Part shown: piece by piece, positions 10,228-21,425 of the stretch | How positions within the stretch are numbered: position 1 is the stretch's first letter | Layout of the letters: each line of letters opens with the position of its first letter | NCBI GenBank assembly: GCA_949317995.1 | Contig: OX439048.1 | Span: 66,903,375 to 66,967,374, forward strand | Length of the DNA stretch: 64,000 nucleotides | Source of the DNA: Acholoe squamosa | Taxonomy: Eukaryota; Annelida; Polychaeta; Phyllodocida; Polynoidae | Direction: 5' to 3' | Notes under the pieces: model-generated | Seen by the model: the letters and a program-made list of their open reading frames with translations, nothing else | Told to the model about the DNA's origin: nothing | Database searches by the model: none | Position numbers and translations under genes: made by a program

Positions 10228-10420
10228 CCATGTCCCATGTCGATTTTAAGAAATGGCCATGTCACCATGTCAATTTAAGAAATGGCCATGACCCTGTCAC
10301 TGTCGATTTTAAGGAATGGCCATGCCCCTGTGTCGATTTTAAGGAATTGGCCATATCTCATGTCACTAAGCCAAGAAATGCTCATGTCGTTATTGTCGCC
10401 ATGTCGATTTTAGGGGTCTA
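10228..10420. repeat. Degenerate tandem repeat around catgtcgattttaag
   Basis: About five imperfect units of 30-45 bases share tgtcgattttaagaaatggc and ggccatg. Spacing is irregular, so this is a decaying minisatellite. Confidence 0.7.
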
Positions 10421-10598
10421 GAACCATCCCTCTCCCCCTGCTTCTAAGTTCTATTAAAGGGGCCCTGGCACCGCAAATTAACAACATGGGTACCAATTCA
10501 AACAGCGATCATAAAATCGCGGGGACCAGCGGAAAAATCGCGCCCTGATTGGTCAAAAAGTGGTCACGTGACATTTTAATGTGGGCGTGCATTACGGT

Positions 10599-12573
10599 CC
10601 CAGCAAATCTGTGTCAACTTTTGTCATGCTGTGCCAGCCTCACCCCATGCGCTCTTAGGACTTGACGCGTGGGTGATCACGGACCATGACAAGATATGAC
10701 GCATGCGTGAACATCCCAGCCAAATTTGTGAAGTTGAGTCAACATGCGTGAACCTTCACCAACAATGACACATGATGACATCATGTGTCATCACACATTA
10801 TCACACACACTGACACATGGGTCATGACACAGTATCACATATATTGACGCACAGACTAATTTATGGGTGGGGGATAGGCGGGGGGGGGTTGCAGGTGGTT
10901 GTGGATTTCTGATATTTCATAACTTTATTAACATCAATTCAGCTGTTCATATGCTGGTTCCCATTGAAGATATCTCTCCTCTGCATGTCATGTGTTGCCC
11001 ACTTTGCTTGAAAATGGATAGATATTCTGTCAGCTGTGTGAGTTGAATTTTCCTTGTATCAGTCTTGAGAATGCCTGTTGAAATGATAAGAAATGGTCAT
11101 AAACAAACAGCAGCAATCTAATTTTCACCACCCACTCACATCCAAATTGATAAACAATGACTACTCCTATATGGTAGCCTGAATCCCCCAGAATTTCCCT
11201 GAGCCTTGCTCACATAGAAAGTTCTACATTAATTTGGGGTGTTGAGACAGATAGCTGAATTCAGCAACAAGATAGATGTTCAGGGATTGTAGATAATATC
11301 AATGTGTTACTGTATAAATGCTTATCACATAGGATTTCAAGTCAAATCAACCTAGAACTGTGTGACCACCTACCACAAGATCTGTTCTCCATGGCTGCCT
11401 CTGCCTGACTGTTTTGAAAGCAGGAGGAGAACAAAGGAATGGGAGGGAAATTTGAAATGGACCAATCAAAACACAGAATAGTACATAATGTGTCATTGTG
11501 CGTGAAGTTATGTCATGGTGGGTGAGAGTTGGCGAATCTTGACGCATGCTCACATCTCCTCACACAGTCTGTCATGCTAATGTTGGACAAAGTATCTGCC
11601 CCTATTATCACTCAATACAGAGTTATTTAACCAGCCTATGAAGAGATCTTGTATATTTGCTCTAATCAGCTGTGACCTAGCTGATCAGTAGACATTAAAC
11701 CTTCATATCCCATCAAACTAGGACAAACAGATACTTAGATATCATGTAAAACATATGCAATTCCAATTCAGTGCTATGTCCCATAGACAAAACAAATGAG
11801 CTATTATGTCTAATGTAAGCACTAAATCACATATACTTGGCTATCATTATGTTCCTGATTCATGATATGTATTTCATGCCATGTAAGAAAGGAACTTGCT
11901 CTGTGAAACATAAATTCTCATATTGACATTTACTCAATAGGCCCACTCTGCAAAGTACAAGCCATGAGAATCCATACAGTTTCCATAGTCTCTTATTGTT
12001 GAAGGCTTGGTGAAGAAATGTCATGCTAGGTGAGAGTTGACAAGTATTGACACATGTTGACATGTGCTCACCCTGGTCCCCTCACATCTTTATTGAAGTA
12101 AGTGAAGACATGTGAAGCTGCCTGAGAGTTGACAAGTATTGACGAATGCTCACCCAGTTCCCATCATATCCTTATGGAAATGAGTGAAGACATGTGAGGT
12201 TGGGTGAGAGTTGACAAGCATTGACACATGTTGACATTTGCTCACCCAGTTCCCCTCACATCTTTATGGAAATGAGTGAAGACATGTGAAGCTGTGTGAG
12301 AGTTGACAAGTATTGACACATGTTGACACTTGCTCACCCAGTTCCCCTCACATCTTTATGGAAATGAGTGAAGACATGTGAAGCGGTGTGAGAGTTGACA
12401 AGTATTGACACATGTTGACGCATGCTCTCTCAGGTCTTACTGAAGTAAGTGAAGGTTTGTCAAGCTGAGTGAGAGTTGACGTTGTATCACACAAAATGAC
12501 ATTATTTGTTCTCACTCAATGTACTCACACATTCCTCACCCAGCATGACTCATGTTCACTAGGATTTGCTGGG
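10599..12573. mobile_element. Non-autonomous DNA transposon, about 1975 bp, copy 1
   Basis: The ends are imperfect inverted repeats of about 33 bp: both read inward as CCCAGCAAATC, then three variable bases, GT, one base, AAC, four variable bases, GTCATGCTG. A second copy starts at 63298 with the same end. It has no transposase-like open frame, so it must be moved in trans. The dinucleotide GT flanks both sides here and TA precedes copy 2, so a 2-bp target duplication is possible but unproven. The interior is rich in tgacacatg/catgtca motifs. Confidence 0.82.
12010..12480. repeat. Internal subrepeats of the transposon, about 5 copies
   Basis: Units of roughly 80-95 bp carry gagagttgacaagtattgac, a ctcacccagttccc block and atgagtgaagacatgtga. 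They are internal to the 10599-12573 element, near its right end. Confidence 0.85.
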
Positions 12574-12649
12574 GTGCCAGGGCCCCTTTAAATCTAGATT
12601 ATTATGGTTATAAATAAAAAGTGACTCGTGTCACGAGTTTTCAACATTA

Positions 12650-12846
12650 GGGAGTGGTAATTTTTTATCACCGCGCATGTGGTGAAAAATTTTCTGTACC
12701 CCCCTTTTATTCTATAGTCACGCATGGGCTTTTTCGCTCAAAAGGGGCGAAATTGTTTTTGGTCCTCCTTTAGAGGGGTCTGAAATTTTTTTGTCCCCCC
12801 CCCAAACCCACCAACCCCCCCCTCTTGTTAATAAATGACCACCCCC
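12650..12846. mobile_element. MITE, GGGAGTGGT ends, TTA target duplication
   Basis: TTA (12647-12649 and 12847-12849) flanks a sequence whose ends read gggagtggtaattttttatc and, on the other strand, gggggtggtcatttattaac. It is homologous to the element at 53878-54132. A 3-bp TWA duplication is typical of PIF/Harbinger-type elements. Confidence 0.7.
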
Positions 12847-12956
12847 TTATCCAAGCAAGTCCCCAAGCCAAGGCAAGGGGCGGGGGGGGGGGCAAACATA
12901 AAAAAGAAAATCAGATCCCTCTTGGGGGAGGGGCAACACATATTCACCCCTTTTTT

Positions 12957-13475
12957 TAACATTTACATGTCACAGGAAATGTTAGGGCACATATCAATGG
13001 ATGTCTAAAATTCTTTGAATTCATTGTAAAATAATGATGGGAAAATAAGGCCACCCTTAAAAATATTTTTGTTTCCTGTCCAGAGGCCTTGTGGATTTTT
13101 TTTTGTGAGAATGGGAAAAATTTTCCTGAGTTCTGAAAAACAATTTATTTTTTTCGACCATCAGCACAAGAATCTAGGTTTCCAATCACTAAATCTTAGA
13201 ATGTGATGGCAAATTCATGCCGTCCCCGCTTACAATGCTCATGACAAATAAAAATATTTTCCTAAAAAAAGAAATTTCCCTCCCTCCCTCATGGGTCTAA
13301 AAAATCCCACCCTCTGGACAGGAAACGGACATATTTTTAAGGGTGGCCTAACAACTGTGAGAGAGGGGAAGAATACAAAAAGGGTACAGGAAGAATCCTC
13401 AAAAAGTAATGAAAATTTTCTTTAAAATGTGAAAAAATGAGACAAAATTCTTCAAAATCAATCTCCCCCTAGTTT
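12957..13475. repeat. Interspersed repeat related to the 32643-32996 MITE, interrupted
   Basis: The sequence from ggaaatgttagggcacat to aaaattcttcaaaatca matches 32745-32925 closely. It is split by the 300-bp insertion at 13049-13348. Its own ends are not clear. Confidence 0.75.
13049..13348. mobile_element. MITE nested in another repeat, TAA target duplication
   Basis: It is exactly flanked by TAA (13046-13048 and 13349-13351). The ends are inverted repeats of about 38 bp, reading inward ggccacccttaaaaatat. The uninterrupted relative near 32815 shows the empty-site context, which supports a real insertion. TWA duplication suggests PIF/Harbinger type. Confidence 0.85.
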
Positions 13476-14638
13476 TGACTCCCTCCCTCCTTGTCATGTT
13501 TTTTTTACCAATTTTTCAGCGCTATATCGGTATGGAGAATTAATCCAACAACATTTGTGGATGGCCCCAGGCCCAGGGATACGTTTTCATTCTTTTATGC
13601 CACCATCGTAAAAAAAAGTTGGTTTCTCCCTACTGTTTTTGTTTTGGCTAGGATTTTGTATACTGTGTAGATTCTAGTAGTCCCATATCCAGCTCCAGGA
13701 CACTTATTTCTATAGATCCATGTCGCCAATCGATGCCGCCCTATTCTGCCTCACCTGCCGCTACTGATGGCTGGGTGTGTGTGTGGGGGGGGGAGGGGGT
13801 ACTAAAGTGAAGTTCTGGTCATGCAAAGAGTGTAGATCCCTCCCACAAGAAGAGGGGGGAATTTTTGTTTAATCATAGCAGTCTGAAAAAATCTCCCACT
13901 TAATTGGAAGAAAAAATTTACATTATTTATTGTTCTCAAGAAATATACATATACAATTGACAATGAAATTGAAAATGACTAATTCCATTTTCATTATCGG
14001 AGCTTTCATGTTTAAAATGACATTTAGATTTAAAGAAAAATAAATTCAGCACCAGTGCGAAGCTGGTCATTCTGAGATCTGAATTGGAATTTATTAAACT
14101 AAGAATATAACTACAGTCCCGTGAAGTGTCCTTAGTACCATGGATGTCCCACTTAGACAAAAACCTGTTTAGGATTTAGTAGAACAAAAGTTTTTTATAA
14201 AATATATAATATATGGTATACCGGTAGTAGTAGGGAGAAGCCGGGCATCTTTTTATTTATTTTTTTTGCGATCATTAGGAAAAGAATAATGTTAGAACAC
14301 AAGGCCTTTCATCTTTGTTAAAACAAATGAACCCTCCCTTATACATTACTATGGCATAAAACTGGAGGTGTGCGATAGTGGCAATGTAAGATATAACGAG
14401 GGAGCCATGATGAGTGTATCACGTGTGTGAAAAGGGGGGGGGGTAGTATGGGGGTAGTGGGCAGGGCGTGGTAGGGGTAGTGGTGGTGTTGGAGCAGGTA
14501 GATATCGATTTTAGTTTACCAGCTGAAGTTGAGTCAGTCAGACAGACAGACTTCATGGACTACCACAACAAGCTGTGGTATTAACTAGTATATATATAGA
14601 GTGCTGCCACTGGTATCCCATACTGCCACAACCCACAG
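13476..14638. other. No gene; low-complexity sequence
   Basis: Poly-purine, poly-T and G-run stretches, some with weak similarity to the repeats around. The open frame at 13936-14160 (-) has no recognisable domain. Nothing coding is supported. Confidence 0.4.
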
Positions 14639-15396
14639 GTAGAACTTTACTGGCATTTATCTGATTATGATAGAACTCCATGGATTAATGTGAGTATTAG
14701 CTATCAGTTAAGGTAGAACTTTACTGGCATTTACCTGATTATGATAGAACTCCATGGATTAATGTGAGTATTAGCTATCAGTTAAGGTAGAACTTTACTG
14801 GCATTTACCTGATTATGATAGAGCTCCATGGATTAATGTGAGTATTAGCTATCAGTTAAGGTAGAACTTTACTGGCATTTACCTGATTATGATAGAGCTC
14901 CATGGATTAATGTGAGTATTAGCTATCAGTTAAGGCAGAACTTTACTGGCATTTACCTGATTATGATAGAGCTCCATGGATTAATGTGAGTATTAGCTAT
15001 CAGTTAAGGCAGAACTTTACTGGCATTTACCTGATTATGATAGAGCTCCATGGATTAATGTGAGTATTAGCTATCAGTTAAGGTAGAACTTTACTGGCAT
15101 TTACCTGATTATGATAGAGCTCCATGGATTAATGTGAGTATTAGCTATCAGTTAAGGTAGAACTTTACTGGCATTTACCTGATTATGATAGAGCTCCATG
15201 GATTAATGTGAGTATTAGCTATCAGTTAAGGTAGAACTTTACTGCCATTTACCTGATTATGATAGAGCTCCATGGATTAATGTGAGTATTAGCTATCAGT
15301 TAAGGTAGAACTTTACTGCCATTTACCTGATTATGATAGAGCTCCATGGATTAATGTGAGTATTAGCTATCAGTTAAGGTAGAACTTTACTGGCAG
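14639..15396. repeat. Tandem array, 74-bp unit, 10 copies plus a partial
   Basis: Units start gtagaactttactggcatt and recur every 74 bases (14639, 14713, 14787 ... 15305, partial from 15379). Copies are nearly identical; the variants are gcagaac, tagaactcc/tagagctcc and tggcat/tgccat. Each unit contains taatgtgagtatt, which resembles a splice donor. Confidence 0.97.
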
Positions 15397-15454
15397 GTAG
15401 GGTCAAAGTTTTAGTACAGTTTTATGATAGGATATCCTGGTCTATAAGGTGCAC

Positions 15455-15816
15455 ATATAACTTGGATTACAGGTTTTTTTTTTCAGTTGTTTGTATGGTC
15501 AGCCATCGGCAAAAAAAAAAATTCACTGATCCCCTATCAGACCCGCAAATTTTCCTATCGCCGGGAGGCAGAAAAAAAAGAAGTTCCATGGGAAGCCACT
15601 TTTTAGGGCATCAAAAGTCGGAATATGGCAACATTTTGACTTGGAAGGAAGGAAATTGAAGGTCGGTTGAATACTAAATACCTTTTTCTTCAACAAAGCT
15701 CTTTTCTTGGTCAGGTACTCCAAATTCCCTGTCGGAGGTCGGCAAAAATATAAAAAAATTAGTTTTTTCAAATTTGCCAAAATTGTCACCGCCGGATCCG
15801 TAATCCAAGTTATAAG
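15455..15816. mobile_element. MITE-like inverted-repeat element
   Basis: The left end tataacttggattacagg and the right end ccgtaatccaagttata are inverted repeats. The interior is poly-A/T rich with cggc-containing segments. Open frames across it (15462-15659 and minus-strand ones) have no domain. Confidence 0.65.
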
Positions 15817-15942
15817 AATAAAACGGCCTAAGGTATATTCTGGAAGGTGCTATGCCTTGTGCTGTTTGTTTAACGTAACATTTCATAGTATTTTATTACT
15901 CTTTAAGAGTTTTTATTGCGGAGGTGCATCATGTCCATCGAT

Positions 15943-15990
15943 CAGCATGATGCACCAATGAAATGCCGGCACTTCATTGGTGCATCATGA
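15943..15990. repeat. Near-perfect palindrome of the GCATGATGCA family
   Basis: Arms gcatgatgcaccaatga and its reverse complement tcattggtgcatcatga meet at a gccggc centre. The same arms recur at 44894-44957, 60846-61143 and elsewhere. Confidence 0.85.
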
Positions 15991-16044
15991 CCATATCGAC
16001 CCTCCCAGAGAGATTTAACCCTGTAGGTTTAGTATGATTTACAG

Positions 16045-16165
16045 AGGCAAACCTGGCGAGTAACTCGCCAGGTTTGCATAGATGCAGCATGATGCATTAA
16101 TGCATCATGATGCACTAATGCATCATGATGCACTAATGCATCATGATGCACTAATGCATCAGCAG
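16045..16165. repeat. GCATGATGCA-family repeat with inner palindromes
   Basis: Contains acctggcgagtaactcgccaggt (positions about 16052-16074), a perfect inverted repeat, then four alternations of tgatgcactaatgcatca. Confidence 0.8.
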
Positions 16166-17399
16166 CCTTGAAGGTTTAAATGTCTACAAAACATTACCGG
16201 TATTTGTAAGGCAGCTGTAGTGTTATGGCTAGTGCCGGTATTAGTGAGAAATATAATTAAATTGTATACTTTATAAAACCCTTTTATTGGATCTGTGCCT
16301 GTTTACTGGTGCAGCTAATCAGGATCAGTGTCCCCGTTCTTGACCTTGTCCTAGTTCCTGACCACAAGAACATCTGCACACACCTGTGCAGTGCATACCC
16401 GCATACCCCTATATCTACCAGTGGTAATTTCTTTTAACAATAAAGAGGGTGTGTGTGATTTTTTTACACGCCCCCTTTTAAATGGGTCTGGAAATGATTG
16501 GTTCCCTTCTTAGCTCTTCTTTTATTTTACAATAACATGTTCACTAGTTTTAGTAATGTAAACTTTTGTTTCTGCCTCCTCCCGAAGGATATGAATCTTT
16601 TTGTCCACCCCCTGAAATCCATCCCCTCCCTAGTTGTAATTATAACTAAGCTAAAGGTACAAACTAAAATTATATATTTGTAGAAAGGAAAGACAGATGA
16701 GTCTATTAAAGTTTGCATTCTTTGGAAATCGAAACTAGAAACATAAGGCCTAAAAAATTATTGTGTTCAGGTAACGGGGTTGAAAAAAAAATAGGGTAGG
16801 TAGGTAGGGAAACTTTTTAATTTTTGGAAAATTTTGGAGGCCGTCTGTAAATTTTTTGCGCCTATGTTTCAGGTAACCAGACCCTACCCTAGAATTGTTA
16901 TTCAATCTCAATCCATTTTAGTAGTTCCCAAGTCACCGTGGATTTTCAGATGTCAGTTAAAAAAAAAATTGCAAAATAAAAGAAAAATCCTACCTCATTT
17001 TTTTTTCAGCATGTTACACAAAAGAAATGATTTTCTTTTGCGCTAGCCAAAAGTGCCCATGTTGTTTTTAGGGGGTGGGGGTCTGGAGGTCCTTTAAAGG
17101 TTAAGCCTCTCCCCTGCAGTGTTACGATCTGGAGTATATATGTATAAACAGAGCATTAATACACGTTACTCCTGTAGTCCCAGCGTGCAGGTTAGACGTA
17201 CAGCTTACCATGAAGGGATTAGTGATTTCATTATGAGTGGTGCCATAGTGTAATAGTGTTATGATGTACACTATATACACCAGTGCTCACACTGTAAGGA
17301 CGGACACACAGAGGTAAGGAGGCACTTAGAATATATCTCACACAGCAGCAACAAATGTTGGGCAGAATTATATCTAGAATTATTACTGAAAACCAAATA
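16166..17399. other. No gene recognised
   Basis: Noncoding, with A- and T-runs. A poly-A block near 16780 followed by a taggtaggtaggga repeat may be a decayed element. The small open frames have no domain. Confidence 0.4.
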
Positions 17400-18685
17400 G
17401 AGATGAACGACTCTTACCCACCAACGAGAGCCTCATAGAACTTCTAGATATGGTACTGAACACAAACCACATCCAATTCAATGGGAAATAATACATGCAA
17501 ATCAGAGGGATGGCAATGGGGACCAGAGGAGTGAATTTTGAACTCCTATGACAAGAAACCAGCCACCTGGCTGAGATTCATCGATGACATATTTTTTGTC
17601 TGGGTAGAGGGACCAGATGAACTACACAAATGGGAAGAACACCTGAACGCAATGCATAACAGCATTAAATTCACACTAGAAAGTTCGACCATGGAGATTA
17701 ACTTCCTAGACACAAAAGTCAAAATTAACAAAGACAAAAGGCAGCTATACACGGACCTCTACAGGAAGCCAACTGATGTGAATAACTACCTCCACCATAC
17801 ATTGGCACATGCCCCCTCAACCAAGAAGAGTCTACCATACTCCCAGATGTTGAGATTAAGATGCATCTGCCACAAGGTAGAAGACTACCTGTACCACAGC
17901 GCCAGGAAAATGAGAGAATTTGAGGAAAAAGGGTACCCAAAGGAACTCCTTGAGGAGGTCTCCGAGCAGGTACTCAAAATGGGTAGGAAAGCACTCCAAC
18001 AACCAAAACCCAAAAATGATGAGAAATCTGAATCCAGTTACCTGATCAGTATGTACAGACCAGGTAACAATATTATTGACGAGATAGTGGGGAGAAACTG
18101 GGATATCTTGGGGGAGTCCAAAACCACCAAATTGGGGAAAAGACGCCCAAAACACCTCAAAGACAACTTAGTAAGGGCAGCCACAAGGTACCCAGTGTCC
18201 GAGGACGGGGAGCCCCTAGATAGAACCGAGCACAAAAAGTATAAACAAAAAAACAGATGTAAAATGATCAACTGTGAAAAATGTCAGAAAATTGACAAAA
18301 ATGGCCAGATTACATCGAAAACGACTGGGAGAAAACACCACACTAAGACCAACGTCACCTGCATGAGCTCAAATGTCATATACTGTCTGGAATGCACGAG
18401 ATGTGGCCAGCAGGAAAAACAGAACGCCCCATAAAAAAATGAATAGGGGATCACATAGGAGCCATAGACAACCAGACAGGAAAAACAGACTTAGCATGGC
18501 ACTTTAATCAGAAGGACCATGCACAATCGGCAGACACGAAGTTCTACATCGTAGACTTCATAAATCGACATCCTAAAAGTGAAAAGGGGATGAGACTCCT
18601 CTCACTTATAGAATATAAATGGATAGAAAAACTTAGTACTAAATGCCCACAAGGCATAAACACGAAGGACGGCAAATACGGCTAA
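17400..18685 (+). pseudogene. Penelope-like element: broken reverse transcriptase with GIY-YIG-like C-terminus
   Basis: Three pieces are visible. (1) 17420-17540 encodes FNGK, an in-frame stop, then QIRGMAMGT, the pre-catalytic block of Penelope-like reverse transcriptases. (2) 17538-18434 (298 codons open) carries the catalytic RFIDDIFFVW motif near 17575-17605, followed by NFLDTKVKI and YRKPTDVNNYLHH, typical of this group. It ends in a Cys-rich linker and VIYCLECTRCG, the usual entry to a GIY-YIG-type endonuclease domain. (3) A different frame to the TAA at 18683 carries an IGAIDNQ block and the WHFN and IEYKWIEKL blocks. At least one deletion, one stop and two frame changes make it non-functional. 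It normally copies RNA at target sites or chromosome ends. Confidence 0.88.
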
Positions 18686-19954
18686 CCACCCACTAAAACG
18701 CCACGTTAATAAAACCCATCAAACCACAGGTGACTAGCCGTACACTAAGAAATGACCCCCGACTTATACGGAGCCTCTTTCACGTACGTACATGAGGTAC
18801 ACAATACGAAAATTAGGGAAGCTAATATTTTGAAAGATTAAGTTTCACCAAAGAACATTTATTTGACCAGCGAGTCACTAATAAATGGCAAAAAAATTCC
18901 CTCTGTCAGTTCCACCTGACGAGACGCCATCAGGGTCGTTTCCGAGTGAATAGGACAGGTCCAGGAAGACCTAAGAATACGGGAGATCGAAATGAAAATT
19001 CAGAACCCTGTACAGACCTTGAGACCCCACCAGTAACAATGTGGAAAAACGGGCCCCTGTCAAACAACAGGGAGAGACCAGGGTGACACACACACACCCC
19101 CTGCAGGGGGGTGGACTCACCTGATCAGGGCACTGTAGGGTGGAGGGGTGGACACAGGTACCACACTCTCCCACAGAGTCCCTACCAACCCACATGTAAA
19201 TAGTGCTAGCACACACACAACAACACTGGTGGGGGGAGAGTGAGACAAACCAGTGAAGGCAGAGGCAGCCGGTCGATCGGTCATTCACGCGGTATTGGTC
19301 AGAAGAGGTAAATGCCACATTACACACCCTGAAAACCAAATAGATAAAATTTGCGACGTGTCGCGAAAATTTTTGTTCCTTTGTCATAAAATTTGCATCA
19401 CATTGGCAAATACTCCCCAACAGGAAATAAAATGACCCCCCCTCTAAGAATAGGTTGAAAGAAAATGACCCCCGCTCTCTGAATACATAAAAAAAAGAAA
19501 TGACCCCCCCCTTCATTTGGTCATCCCTCCTGCCATAAATAATGAACGCTCCCTTAATCTATCTCCGCTTGCAAGAGGTTCCAGAGCTTTAGTCGACATT
19601 TACTGCTGTTGCAAGAATCCTATATTGGCCTGTGTATAATTGTTAGTGCATGGACGCACATTTATTTCAACCAGGCTCTACCCCGGCCCTTATTTAAGAC
19701 TGACACTTGTGTTAAGGTATAAATGTGGCCAAAAGGTTAAGGTTGTCAGGTTGCATTTCTTCCCATTTTTTCACTTAAGTGCGAAATGGGTGATTCTAAG
19801 AGGGGGGGGGCGTCTGTTTAAATTATTTCAATTGGTAAACGCTTCTCTGCAAACCCGGTGTGCAATATATGTGCATAATGCTTCTAAAAAAGTTGGTTTT
19901 CTCATGAGGATTCGTCCCTCTATCCTACTAAAATTTATATATAGCTCTAGACCC

Positions 19955-19960
<6 letters not shown>
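18686..19960. other. Penelope-element 3' flank and low-complexity sequence
   Basis: To about 19050 the sequence may be the 3' untranslated part of the Penelope-like element. After that come short C/A-rich and G-rich runs. 19430-19560 repeats aatgacccccc three times and ends taaataatgaacgctccctta, a decayed relative of the GGGAGTGGT MITE family. No gene. Confidence 0.4.
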
Positions 19961-20041
<81 letters not shown>

Positions 20042-20043
20042 TC
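19961..20043. repeat. (TTTC)n microsatellite
   Basis: About 20 uninterrupted CTTT/TTTC units. The Lys/Glu/Arg-repeat open frames here are artefacts. Confidence 0.98.
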
Positions 20044-20427
20044 CTTTTTTAGCTTTGCAAAATAGGACTTTAGTATATTCTTGAAATTTGCAGGGGACAT
20101 GAACATTTCTCAAGATTGATCAATGTTACAGGTACCTGTATAAATAAGAAAATTGTCCACAATAGACCCTGTAGATATTCCCTACCCCCTACTATTTGCC
20201 TTGCCGTTCATTGTAGACATTGTATCACAGTACAGGCTGAATGGGACCTTATTGATTCTGCATGCATTCACTCTGTCCTCCTACTCCACTCTAACACCTG
20301 GTGCCACCTGGTGTGTGTTCTACCAACCTTGTGACACATACAGTAACCTGACATGGACTGAGAGAGAGGGAGAGGTAGACATATAGAGGCAGCCAGAGAC
20401 AGAGAGAGATTAAAGAGGCAGAGGGGT

Positions 20428-20930
20428 GTGGGGTGGGCACCTTCATGATGAAGGCATGAAGAAGCAGAATAACTTCGTCAGCAGTGGCGGTTTTTAAAAT
20501 GGGGGGGGGGGGGCACGTTCCCTCATTTTGCCAGTACTTGGGAGTTTAAGTTTAGTTGCATATTTAAGAGCCCTAAACTTTGCTCAAAATAGAGGGTGCG
20601 ACCCCTCCTGTTTGACCACACCCCCTCCTTTTCCAAATCCCGGATCCGCCACGGTCGAGTCCACAAAGGTGCAGTCCTCTTACATATCATGAACAATGGG
20701 CATAACAGATTCTTAAAAGGCAACAGACTTGGGTTTCCTGTTGCATGAGGTGAGCATGTGGGCAGCTGTTGTCGATATGTGTGTGCCGAGGGCCCACACG
20801 CTTGTCTTTTTCACACAATTTACCCTCGGAGAACCATGTCTGAGTAATCAAAGGCTGTGGTTTGTCTGGCCCTGCCCATGGGACCGGAAAATAAAAGAAC
20901 GTTTGCTACCCTTCAAAACCGTGAACGACT
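20428..20930. repeat. Interspersed repeat family A, copy 1
   Basis: Shares caccttcatgatgaaggcat, agcagaataac, aaccatgtctgag and gtttgtctggccc with 35693-35985, and more weakly with 58285-58540. It ends in an aataaaagaac-like tail. The order of blocks is the same in all three copies. Type unknown. An insertion with a G-run lies near 20500. Confidence 0.75.
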
Positions 20931-21159
20931 AGGGGATGTGACCAGGTAGCAGTTTCCTCCCTCACCCCTCCTCATAGATTCGATTATTCATCTCATAGAT
21001 TTGGTCATCCATAGATGCAATCACTGCTGTAATTGTCAAATAGAATATAATTACCTGTCTAGCTGTTTGGACAGCCATCCAGACTGAGAACAGAAAGGAC
21101 TGAATATTGTGCATCAAATTCGTTTCAAAGTATACAAAGAATTCACAGTTGTCGCTGGG

Positions 21160-21425
21160 CCACACTAAAAAAAGTCTGTTTCTGGTTGAGAGTATAAGAC
21201 TTTTTGAAGTCAGTAGGTAGGGATTTTTTTAGTTTTTTTTTTTTTCTCACGCGTGATTTATAACTTGTGTCTGATGAGTTTTCTTAAATATATGGGATTG
21301 CTGTACGGTATACATTGGAGGTTTATACATTAGTTTGTAATTCCTGCCAGCGACTAGAAAAAAAGTTTTTCATCAGCATCTCTCACACTGACCTCTCAAC
21401 CAGAAACAGACATTTTTTTTTAGTT
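21160..21425. mobile_element. Hairpin MITE-like element
   Basis: The left arm aaagtctgtttctggttgag (about 21170) and the right arm ctcaaccagaaacagac (about 21397) are inverted repeats flanked by A/T runs. A related end lies at 36018-36060. No clear target duplication. Confidence 0.6.

Larger units (their letters stand above)
10454..12593. mobile_element. Outer inverted-repeat element, split by an inner transposon
   Basis: The left end reads ttaaaggggccctggcacc (10454-10472). The right end (about 12573-12593) is its reverse complement, ggtgccagggcccctttaa. About 126 bases follow the left arm before the inner transposon begins at 10599; the inner element ends directly against the right arm. 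This looks like a short MITE-type element interrupted by a later insertion. Confidence 0.65.

Noticed and set aside
19828-20113. Lys/Glu/Arg-repeat proteins on the minus strand
   Set aside because: They are translations of the (TTTC)n microsatellite.
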